A DNA stretch of 64,000 nt from Mucidula mucida (lineage: Eukaryota; Basidiomycota; Agaricomycetes; Agaricales; Physalacriaceae), in the NCBI GenBank assembly GCA_015501055.1, contig JADNYV010000026.1, forward strand, positions 124,001-188,000, in the 5' to 3' direction. The notes beneath the pieces were generated by a model. The model was not told the DNA's origin. It saw only the letters and a program-made list of their open reading frames with translations, and did no database searches. This document shows positions 1-9,685 of the stretch, one piece after another. Each line of letters begins with the position of its first letter. Position 1 is the stretch's first letter. Both the position numbers and the translations under genes were made by a program.

Positions 1-411
1 AGTCTGATGTGACGGAAGTTGGCCGGGGTTTGGCCAATTATAATTCTGCGCAGATCATGAAAATCAAGGGTCTGAATAGGTACGTGTTGGTCTATGCGGT
101 GTCCAATTATTCATGATTTTGTAGTTCGTACATACCACAGTTGTTGGGCTATGCGGATTCAGAGTATGTTGTAGAGAATATTACCATTCGAGTACCTCCG
201 TGATAGGCGCGGGCGTACGGCATCTGTACAGAACGTTTGTGGAGGGAGCCAATGGGATTGTTGGCATCAGTGGCTGTATTAATATTTGCGCGATAATTTT
301 CAATTTTCAGATCGGAGCTGTAGTTGCAAGTGCTTCTTGTCTGACCACCACCACCACTACCAAGTATTCCCTTTATGCCCTAGCGATCGCTGGTGCCGTC
401 TTTCCTTCAAT
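1..411. other. Upstream/intergenic stretch before the PRPP synthetase
   Basis: No coding segment resembling a known family is visible on either strand. Small open frames here look like untranslated sequence upstream of the gene that starts at 412. It may hold the promoter of that gene and the tail of a gene lying outside the window. Confidence 0.4.
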
Positions 412-1665
412 ATGTACCACAACAACTCTATCCGGATCTTGACTGGTGTGTATGGGCGTCTGTCGGTGTCTGCCTGCTAACGGGAATCCCAGGGAATAGT
501 CATCCCGAGCTCGCCCAAGCCGTGGTCGAGCGGTGAGCTACTGCTTCACCTTGCTGGGTGCCCTGGATTGGTGATTCATCGATAATGCTAGGCTCAATGT
601 CCCGCTCGTTCCGTGCACCGTCAAAAAATTCTCCAACGGCGAGATCAACGTCAAATTTCCGAGTCGGTGCGCGACGAGGACGTTTTCATCATCCAGTCCG
701 GCTGCAGCGACGTCAACGACAACCTCATGGAGCTTCTCATTCTCATCTCCGCGTGCAAGACCGCTTCTGCGCGCCGGATCACCGCGGTCATTCCCTGCTT
801 TCCCTATGCTCGCATGGACAAGAAGGACAAGAGCCGTGCGCCCATCACCGCGAAGCTAGTCGCCAACATGCTCGTCGTTGCCGGGTGCGACCATGTCATA
901 ACGATGGACCTCCACGCCAGCCAGATCCAGGGGTTCTTTGACATTCCTGTCGACAACCTCTGGTCGGAGCCGCTCATGCTCACGTATATCAAGCGCCAGA
1001 TCGATGGCTGGCAGAATGGCATCATCGTCAGCCCGGATGCGGGAGGTGCGAAGAGGTGCGCGGGCCGCTTTGTCCGGTACACAGCTCATCCTTGACTTTT
1101 TGACAGGGTGACGGCAATCGCGGATAAACTTGGTGTCGAGTTTGCTTTGATTCATCGGAAACGGGACGGAAAGACGGAGGATGCTCCGGAGCGTATGGAG
1201 ATTCTGGTTGGTGATGTCAAGGACAAGGTACCACTCTCCCACTTTTCCCACTTACAATGCTAATCTTTCCTTTAGGTTGCGATACTCGTCGACGATATGA
1301 TAGACACGGGCGTCACCCTCACACTTGCAGCGAAAACCTTGAAGGACAAGGGCGCAAAGTCTGTCCATGCTCTCATCTCGCACGGTATGTACCTTGGCCG
1401 ATACCCAATTACCTTGCATATTCATTTCCCTCTCGCAGGCCTGTTATCGGAGCTCAATCTTGCTGCGATAGATCAGCTCCCGATAGAACAGCTCGTCGTC
1501 ACGAACACGATTCCGCAGACCTTGCACAAACAGCAGTGTTCAAAGCTGGTCACGATCGATGTGAGCGCGACGATAGCCGAGAGTATCAGGCGGACGCACA
1601 ACGGAGAGAGTATCAGTCTGCTGTTTGGAGAGTGGGCCGAGACGGGGACCATTGCGGTATTGTGA
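412..1665 (+). CDS. PRS: Ribose-phosphate pyrophosphokinase (PRPP synthetase)
   Basis: The enzyme makes 5-phosphoribosyl-1-pyrophosphate from ribose-5-phosphate and ATP in the cytosol, feeding nucleotide, His and Trp synthesis. Proposed exons are 412-445, 493-532, 592-1055, 1107-1227, 1276-1384 and 1439-1665. The start [12 protein letters not shown] is joined by a 47-nt intron to [13 protein letters not shown]. Visible motifs are [53 protein letters not shown] and the PRPP-binding [13 protein letters not shown]. The end [13 protein letters not shown] is typical, and length (about 320 residues) fits the family. One defect: after [11 protein letters not shown] near 655 the frame slips. One extra base there restores the usual ESVRDED continuation, so a deletion error is likelier than a dead gene. 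Confidence 0.93.
650..660 (+). other. Apparent one-base deletion in the PRPP synthetase exon
   Basis: The coding frame upstream (GEINVK) and downstream ([10 protein letters not shown]) differ by one base across an AAATTT run, with no room for an intron. Adding one base joins the two halves as in other PRPP synthetases. Confidence 0.75.
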
Positions 1666-2336
1666 TAGTACATGAAGAAGCCTATTCCCCGCTGTACATC
1701 TACCAATTGTACACATGTTCAAACATAACAGGTAAAAGTACAATATAGCGTTTAAACTTGCTAGCTTGAAGGGAGTGTAGGCGACCATGCTAGTGAGGTT
1801 CACGAAGCATCTTGGCATTTGCACTGTCTTTCTCCAGACCATCACCATTTCTCCTTCCTTGCATTGCATAGTCGGCGCTACTTCTTTCTGTAAGCGCACC
1901 ATTTTCACCTGTTTGTATCTAACGACATTTCAAGGACGCGTCGTTTTCGCACAAGATCAAGAACATCGCCATGTCGCGTTGAAACCTATTTGACGCGATA
2001 GTGGAGAATCGCGGATCTTGCTCTTTCTTTCTTTAAGGCTCAAAATGCAAGACCAGGCCATTGTATTCCTGATATCCTGTCACTCTTAGACATGCTCTTT
2101 TGGAGGCCACTGGTCAGCTGTAAATCTATCTCAGAGGACCATATTGTCGGCGTCCCGTATGACAGGCTTCCTAAATCCGACTTTATGACCACTCCGAGAT
2201 AGTCGCAACTACAGTGTTACGAGCTCTACTCTTCAGGGCACATCAACGACATGACGGACTCCATTGACTTCTTAATTCCCACAGTTGAGTCTTTACCTCT
2301 GACTATCGACATTATTTCCTCGAAAGCCTTTCGGAC
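1666..2336. other. Intergenic region between PRPP synthetase and P450
   Basis: About 670 bases with only short open frames of no recognisable similarity. It should hold the 3' end of the first gene and the promoter of the P450. Confidence 0.5.
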
Positions 2337-4586
2337 ATGCCTGTCGCAGACTACTTGATCACTGTCGTTCTCCTCGTTGCGGCGCTCTTCATATGGAAAC
2401 AGTCGCGAGCCAAGCTAAAGCTTCCGCCTGGCCCACCTGGCCATTTCCTGATAGGTAATCTTCTCGGTACGTACATGCCACAACGAAGGCGAGAGAATGA
2501 GACTTACGCGTGGCGTAGATATTCCAACTGAGCATGAAGGCAAGGTCTATGCGAAGTGGGCAGAGCAATATGGTACTGATCGCCGCAATCGCCTCCATGC
2601 TTCAATGAGTGCTGACGGTTTACAGGCAGCGACCTCATATCGCTCTCCGTGTTCGGGCAAACCATCATTGTTATTAACTCCTATAGTAAGGCAATAGAAA
2701 TGCTTGACAAGAAGAGCAGCATTTACTCGGATCGCCCTCGTATTCCCATGACCGGCGAGCTCATGGGGTGCAAGATTTCGATGGGGCTGATGCCCTACGG
2801 ACCGAAACTGCGTCTCTCTCGAAAGATGATGCACAAGGAGCTTGGTAGCAACCAGGCGATTCGTGATTTCTTTCCTCATGAAGAATCGATGGCCAAACAG
2901 TTCGTTTCCCGGCTACTGGAGCAGCCTCAAGCTTTCATGGATCATTTATCATGTAGGCTGATAGAAAACAGTGCTACAGATCAAGTTGACTGGACTTGTC
3001 TTGCCAGGCATGCAGATAGCATCATCATGAAAATTGCGTTGGTGGGCTCGATGAAACTGCGCGACGCTAGATTGACGTCGTGCTCCTAGATATGGTTACT
3101 CTGCTACCAGTATGCAAGACAAGTTTATTACAAATGCCGTCCGCTCCATGGAAGAGATGGGGAACGGCTGCGAGCCAACCTTCTTGGTTAACTCTATACC
3201 CGCTCGTGAGCAACATTGTCCACTAGTTGTTAACTTTCCTGACGACCTACTAACTCAAGTGATGAGTTATCCTGAATATTTCCCCTGGCCTGGAACACAC
3301 TTCAAGAAAGTAGCTAAGCTGTGGCGTTCGCACTATGACGCAATGGTCAACGAACCTTTTGAGTTCGCTAAGAGTCGAATAGTGTGCCTTTTTATCGCGT
3401 GCCTGACAATCTTCTCAGCGGACTATAGGCGACTGGCGTATATGAGGAATCATTCGTATCCAAATGGCTCTCCAAAGGCATCTCTCTAGAAGATGAAAAC
3501 ACCTTGAAGCATGCGACTGGTGCGATGCTCGGTGGTACGCATCTCTTCCTGTCATGTTTCTCTTTATCTGAATCTCATAGCCGGGGGTGAAACTGTCTGT
3601 TCTGCAATCTTCGTGCAAGTCTTCAAGAAAGTGACACGAGCTTTCTCTAGACCGCCATCGCACTTGATGTATTCTTCCTCATGATGACACTTCATCCACA
3701 AGTTCAGAAGGCGGCGCAGAAGGAACTTGACAACGTCGATGGACGCGATAGACTTCCCACGTTTGCCGACCGTCCCAAGTTGCCTTACATCGATGCTATA
3801 GTGAAGGAGGTACTTCGAACTCATCCACCGGTTCCTCTTAGTGCGTTTGGTACCACGTCAATGTAGTCTCTCGATACTGATAAAACTTGCTTAGGTCTTC
3901 CGCACTCGACGACGGAAGCAGATGTACACGATGGATACTACATTCCAAAGGCCTCTGTAATATTTATCAACTTCTGGTGCGCCACTGCGTATCTTCAGCT
4001 CTAGTTGCCTTGCACCAATAGCTACCAGGAAAATGACGCACGATCCTGAAATCCACCCAAACCCAGAGACTTTCGATCCTACGCGTTTCCTCGGACCTAC
4101 ACCCGAACAGGATCCTGCAGAGCTCATTTTTGGGTTTGGAAGGAGGTAAATATGCGTTGGATTGTCGTTATATAAAGGTCCTGAAAGCGTTCTCTTTAGG
4201 ATTTGCCCAGGACTCCGTCTCGCTGACGCGACACTCTTCATCACAATAGCAATGTCCCTATCGCTCTTTGACGTTAGGCCCATTATCAAGAATAATAAAC
4301 CACAGATGCCGGTTTTGAAGTACGTAAGTGGTCCTGTGAGGTGGGTCTATGGAGTTTTACTGTCGCGATGTTTAATGACGCCACATTAGCCGAGTCGAAC
4401 CCTATCAGTGCAGCATTATGCCGCGTGATGGGAAAGAGAAAGCTGCGTCAGTCATTGCTGCGGTTGCTTGACGCGGTACATGGCCAAAGCCGGTATATCC
4501 TGACGGCGACCTCTCTGCGAGTGACGCCACATTTGCAATCGCGCTCAATTTTCAGGCGGCGCATCATTAGCCACTACCTGGGTTAG
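2337..4586 (+). CDS. Cytochrome P450 monooxygenase
   Basis: This is a microsomal heme monooxygenase of the large agaricomycete P450 set; its substrate cannot be read from sequence. It starts with a hydrophobic anchor (VADYLITVVLLVAALFIW) and the hinge LPPGPPG. Further on are the I-helix AGGETV, ExxR in KEVLRTHPP, the FDPTRFL segment and the heme loop FGFGRRICPG, whose Cys is the iron ligand. About nine short introns are needed, for example 2467-2518 and 2573-2625. Two spots do not splice cleanly. Around 2952-3006 an in-frame stretch of about 20 residues looks like an unspliced intron. Near 4349 the frame appears to lose one base: an alternative frame gives WSFTVAM, typical of P450 C-termini, and runs to a stop at 4586, whereas the uncorrected frame stops at 4389. 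Confidence 0.85.
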
Positions 4587-4690
4587 TGTTACCTGGGATT
4601 TCAATGTATTACTATCACAACATAAATTATATCCAAGCAGGGCTGTACATATACTATACACAAAATCATAGATGGATACAGTGAAGAGCA

Positions 4691-5861
4691 TCACTTCAAG
4701 CCGAAGTATAGACCAAGAATCAACGCCAGGATGACGACGATGAAAACGCAGCACCAGAAGAAGATCCACTTCTTTCGGCGAATGGCCTTTGCTGTTGTAA
4801 AGTCAACAAGGGGTACCGCAGATATGGGGCGGACATACCAATTCTAACAGCGTCTTCCGTCGATGCCAAACCCTTCTCTGTGTTCACATTGACATCTATA
4901 GCGACGCCTTCAATCTGCTTAATAGTCTGGTCCTGCTGTTCGACGAGAATAGCCATCTGAGGTAGGCTTAATTACACCGCTCGGGATATACAAGGAGAAA
5001 CTACGCACGTCGTTGAATAGTTGGGCGAGCTCGGCGAGCGTGGTTTCCATCTGGATGAGGTCTTGCTGCCGAGCTTGGACTTCTCGGTAAGCAGCACGAG
5101 CCTCTCCGTACGAGGACGAAAGGACAGCATCTGAGAATATCTGCGTCCCAGAAGAGCTGTGATCCATGACCTGTTGTACCTCTGCTTCCGTAGCTTCGGG
5201 CTTGACTAGAATGGGGGTAAATACGTGTGCACATCGAGAGCATGATGTGGACTTGCCTATCTTGAACTGTCGTCCGACGCGTTGTTTGGACTTGTTCGAA
5301 AAGTCCTGTTCTACGCGACGGTATTCCTGTATGGCGTCCATGAACTTGGACTTGACTAGTTTGATCTATATCAATGTTTAATTATGGCTGGGTTATGTGA
5401 TGGGCTTTAATGCTGTTAACCTGGTTCGCCCTCATTTCATCATTAGGTTCGTTAGCGAGACGAGCAATCTTGTCTCGAATAGCATTAGAAAGAGTCCGTG
5501 CTTCCAGTGTAACTCTGTCGAGCTCGCTGGTGATTGAATCGTCGGATGACGTGGTGTTGAGAGATCGCGTATGCAGCGAAGAGATTAGCCGGACGTTATT
5601 GTTAAGATGGTCGATCGACTCTTGCAAGCCAGAAATCTAAACGGACAGCGTTCAGCCCAAGTTCGGCATTGTTACACTCCCACCAACAAACCTCATTCAA
5701 GAAATCCCCGCGTGTCGGCCCATTTCCATTTCCGTTCGCAGCAAGATTGTTCAGCTCATGGCTCTGCTGGCTCTGCGCCTGTGCACTAAACGGTAAGGGG
5801 GGAAATCCTGGCGAGGATTGGGACATACGCGAAAGGCTGCGAGGCGGTCAGGTCTCGACAT
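4691..5861 (-). CDS. SSO1: Plasma-membrane t-SNARE of the syntaxin/Sso1 family
   Basis: It drives fusion of secretory vesicles with the plasma membrane together with Sec9 and a v-SNARE. I place the start at 5861 (MSRPDRLAAFR), joined by a 53-nt intron to AQSQQSHELNN; the ATG at 5826 is out of frame with this typical N-terminus. After the Habc-like helices (ISGLQESIDHLNNNV, KSKFMDAIQEYRRVEQDF, RQFKIVKPEATEAE) comes the SNARE helix, with FNDMAILVEQQDQTI containing the central-layer Gln. A C-terminal anchor follows (RRKKWIFFWCCVFIVVILAL) and then LGLYFGLK. Five to six introns are inferred. The one at 5206-5256 uses a GC donor. Length is about 300 residues, normal for the family. Confidence 0.92.
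5206..5256 (-). other. GC-AG intron in the syntaxin gene
   Basis: On the minus strand the exon end ...AAGATAG is followed by GCAAGT and the intron closes with TTCTAG. Splicing here gives FKIVKPEATEAE, the conserved syntaxin junction. No GT donor in the neighbourhood keeps the frame. Confidence 0.8.
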
Positions 5862-5939
5862 GGACGTCGCGGTAAAGCAGTGAGCAATTCGCCGCAACCA
5901 TCTGTGCTGAGGTCACCGAAGTGAGGTAAAGGAGATCAA

Positions 5940-6280
5940 TTAACGGGGTGCCTGCAAACTAATAGCGTCAGCGATCGTTGGTCCGGGACACAGTTCCGAC
6001 GGGCAAGCTGCAGGCAGTGTACCACCATGTCCAGAAGGAAACAGTCTAAGCTGCGAGCGAACATATTCATAGGAAAATGCGTTGTACAACCTCCGGAGTT
6101 CTTCTTTCCGGAGCTGCTGTGACGATCCATTCAGAGACGGAGCGCGGTCCAGAACCATTACGACATCGGATACTCGAGGCTCATTGCAAGAACGACACCG
6201 TTCAATGTATGTCGTGATTCGGAAGCCAGCGTCCACAAAACGTGCCAGCGGCAGTTGCCAGGCGTTTCTCTTCTAGTCAA
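5940..6280 (-). CDS. Hypothetical open frame or gene remnant
   Basis: An open frame of about 110 codons (RITTYIERCRSCNEPRVSDV near its start) ends at 5940. Just upstream, separated by a stop, is another plausible coding piece (VNKELLVDKVIQAASIVVD). The amino-acid composition looks coding but I do not recognise a family. It lies 79 bases upstream of the syntaxin start on the same strand. It may be a decayed or frame-shifted gene rather than an intact one. Confidence 0.3.
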
Positions 6281-6946
6281 CCACGATGCTAGCTGCTTGG
6301 ATGACCTTATCGACGAGGAGCTCTTTGTTGACTATGGCCGGTTCATTGTGGGAGTATGCAAGTGGTGTGTCTCGGAATACCGAATAATGGTTTTGGACCC
6401 CTGACGCCACTACACTTCAGCAAGCTCTTCAATTATTTCTATCATCTGAAAAAATTCTCACATACAGGATGTAATGTCCAAGTTTGTCATTACGCTACAA
6501 TGTCTGTCCGAGCTAGAGGCATTTTTAAGATGGTCTTCATCGCGCGCGAGGAGCGTCGCTAACGAAGGTTACTCCAGGTGTAATTGTCGCCATTTTACGA
6601 TGGGAAGCTTCTCATAAATCATAAAAGTGCTGTTTTTCTCATACGCCACAATAACGCTTGATGACGATCACCTGTCACGTCGCGAGTTGGAGGTGCGCTC
6701 GGTGTCTTTGCCTCCTATCTGATAATGCATCTTTTCTTCCCGGCCGCCAGGTGTCCATGTTGTCCATATAGAAGATTCAACGCAGTCGAGCGGCTTCGGA
6801 GAAACCTTGGTCGTAACATGCAGAGCCGACCTCGCTCCGGTTTCCGGGCCGTGCAGTATTAAACCATCTGACCCTGCTAGTGCTCTATCTACTACAGCCG
6901 CCGCGCGTTCGTCTTGTCCACCATCTCCCACAACCTACTATTGTAC
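6281..6946. other. Intergenic region upstream of the arabinofuranosidase
   Basis: No supported coding segment. The last 250 bases are the presumed promoter of the GH51 gene. Confidence 0.4.
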
Positions 6947-9197
6947 ATGATGGCCTCCATTCACATCGATCCCGCACGTGTCATTGCGCCTGTCGATCCC
7001 AGAATCTACTCAGGCTTCACTGAGCACATGGGCCGATGCATTTACGGTGGAATCTACGAGCCAGAGAATCCCAATGGACTCTCCGATCCCAAGACAGGCT
7101 TCAGATTGGATGTTATGGATGTTCTGAAAGAACTCAAAATTCCGATCGTCCGTTACCCCGGCGGGTGCTTAATGGGTTCTTCTACTCTCGACCTCTTTTG
7201 ACACGCATTCTGCAGAAACTTTGTGAGCAGTTATCGATGGCAAGATGGTATCGGACCCAAGGAATTGCGTCCTCGTAGACCTGAACTTGCTTGGCTTTCG
7301 GAGGAGAGCAATCAATTCGGTACAGACGAGTTCATTGCATGGTGTCGCGCGTTGGGAACGGAGCCATACATTTGTCTTAACATGGGTACAGGCACCCTAG
7401 AGGATGCTTTGGCCTGGCTTGAGTACTGCAACAGGTAAGGTCTTCATCATTGTGTTTATAGAATGTGTTCACAGACTACTTTAGCTCAGCAAACACATAC
7501 TATGCAAATCTAAGACGCAAAAACGGTCACGAGGAACCTTATAAGGTCAAGTACTGGGCTCTGGGTTAGTTTCCTGGATTCTTCGCAAGCAGGCTTTCAC
7601 TCATCATGAGCCAGGGAACGAAGTATGGGGACCTTGGCAAGGTTCGAACGCTACCAGCGTTGTGAAAAGTTGAAGTGGCTAACTTTACTACTTCAGTCGG
7701 ACAGATGGAGTGTCAGGACTATGCTAAGAAGGCGTACCAATGGGCTAAAGCTTTGAAGCTTTTGGATCCCACCATCGAGCTCATCTCTTGCGGCGGTAAC
7801 GCGTATTCTGCTTCCAATGTGAAATACTCATACGTGCGTAGAAACTGGGTTCGCCGATTGGGATCGAGTGACGTTACGCAAACTCGCGCCTGTTGTGGAC
7901 TATCACTCTATTCACAGTTCGTGTTTCTGAACAATGTCATTTGTCCGATTGATCCCTTCTACTAGTATACACTGTTAGTGAGGGCAAGCATGCTGTCAAC
8001 GCTATGGGCCGTACGTGACACCTCTCGACATGGATTACCTTCCGTCTTATTTCTCAAAGCCGCCGCCGCCGAGAAGGCGCTCGATATCACGAAGTCCCTC
8101 ATTGACCTTGCGAAGATTGAAGGAGGTCTGGAAAAAGATATTACCGTGTACGTTTTCATTGACCGGGTCAAGTTCTTTATGAACTCATAGAGCCTTGTAG
8201 ATGCTTCGATGAGTGGAATGTTTGGTACATATTCCTCTTCAGTTCTCCCTATTCCCATCCTCTAACACCTATCGGCAATTCAGGGACCCCGTACGCGGTA
8301 AGGCAACTTTCCGGTATTCACTCGCAACTTGTATCGTTGATCTTTGGTTCTTCAGCTCCCGGTGAAAAGGGTGCAGAGGAACATTACGACCTATCTGATG
8401 CAATCGCTGTTGCTTCCTGGCTAAACGTCTTCGTCAGAAAGGCCGACATAGTCAAGATTGCTTGTATTGCTCAGTGAGTGTCCTTCAGTTCAAAGGGTAT
8501 CCTATGTTCAACGTTAATTTAGATCGGTCAATGTCATATCCCCCGTGAGGCTATTCAACCCGTAATTCTCAGTCTCTCCTTGAGCTTTAATTCCAGATTA
8601 TCACCTCCCCGCAAGGCCTTTTCAAGCAGGTGAACAACTCAATGTAGTCTAGGCCTTCATTCTTGCTGATTGCCGAAATAGACGACGTTCTATCCGCTCC
8701 ACCTTTTCACCAACCTCATGCGAGGATTGTCTCTCAACGTTCACGTCAACTCTCCAAGCTACGAGGGTCCTACCGTGCCGACGTGGATCAAGCAGCTCGA
8801 CAAGTATGAGCCGGAGGCCAGCAAGCTAACCAAGTTCATCGACGTTAGTGCTGTATATGTGGCTGACGCCAAGGAAATCCGGGTCGCAATTGTTAACAGA
8901 CATGACACTGAAGACTTTACTGTTCCATTTGTGTTCGCTCGTGAAGCCGACATTGAAGGCCAGGTCAGGGTGCATGAGGTCTGGGGTGAACAGCTTGGCT
9001 TCTCAAATGGGTTCGACAGCGAGAAAGTGAAAACGGTAGAGAGAATGATTGTATGGGAGGGACAATATCTTTTGAAGAAACACTCGTTCCAAGGTAAGAC
9101 TTTCGGAGTGATACCGTGGTACAAGATGTCTGATGTTGTTGATAGTTCTGGTATTCAAGCTGAAATAGATTACGGGTACGCCACGCCTGTATCTTAG
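6947..9197 (+). CDS. GH51 alpha-L-arabinofuranosidase, cytosolic type
   Basis: It removes terminal arabinofuranose from arabinan and arabinoxylan oligomers. There is no signal peptide; the protein begins [17 protein letters not shown], like the short (about 500 residue) intracellular GH51 enzymes. After splicing about 13 introns the order is [39 protein letters not shown], the acid/base motif [12 protein letters not shown], then [12 protein letters not shown] containing the nucleophile Glu. The C-terminal beta domain begins near [12 protein letters not shown]. Every junction keeps the frame, for example CGG|E near 7797-7850, so the gene looks intact. The ATG pair at 6947/6950 is the start. 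It is followed 489 bases downstream on the same strand by a sugar porter, suggesting uptake and hydrolysis of arabino-oligosaccharides. Confidence 0.93.
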
Positions 9198-9513
9198 CGC
9201 GAGAGTACCCCTTTAAGCAATTTTTACGAGTCTATTTGCATTTCTGTTCGCATTTATCTCGTCAGTCCGAAGCAATGACAGTCATCCACATGTACCCAAT
9301 TCTCTGGGCGCCCCGGTCAGCGGCTTCAAAAGATATGGCGACAACGACGTTCAAGTTGATGTCAAAGACGACACTTCTTGAGGCGCTCACTGTCCCATAC
9401 AACTGCTCACATAGTCCAACTCTTGTGCGCGGTGGCATAAACTTCGAGCTATGACCGTGTGGAGAAATCGCGGAAAATTCCCAGCTGCATGGACAAGCGT
9501 GGACCTCTAATAC

Positions 9514-9539
9514 CCCCGCATCCAGGCACCCTTCCCCGC
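9514..9539 (+). promoter_or_regulatory. Two CreA/Mig1-like boxes upstream of the sugar porter
   Basis: CCCCGC occurs at 9514-9519 and again at 9534-9539. Its reverse complement GCGGGG fits the SYGGRG carbon-catabolite repressor consensus. The two copies start 20 bases apart, about 150-170 bases before the transporter ATG. Function is inferred from motif and context only. Confidence 0.4.
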
Positions 9540-9685
9540 TCAAGTTGCTCCCATGACCCCTCCCTGCTCTCGGTCGCGTGCAACGGTCCGCCCGGAGTGC
9601 TCACTGTCGAACGCACAAAAAGACGCGAGGAAGGTCATCTGAATGTTGAGCTTCTCTTGCGTTCCTTGCGACTTTAGCCATCATC

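Noticed and set aside
7636..7650. GTTCGAAC resembling a tRNA B box
   Set aside because: It lies inside a GH51 intron, without a matching A box or cloverleaf at the right distance.
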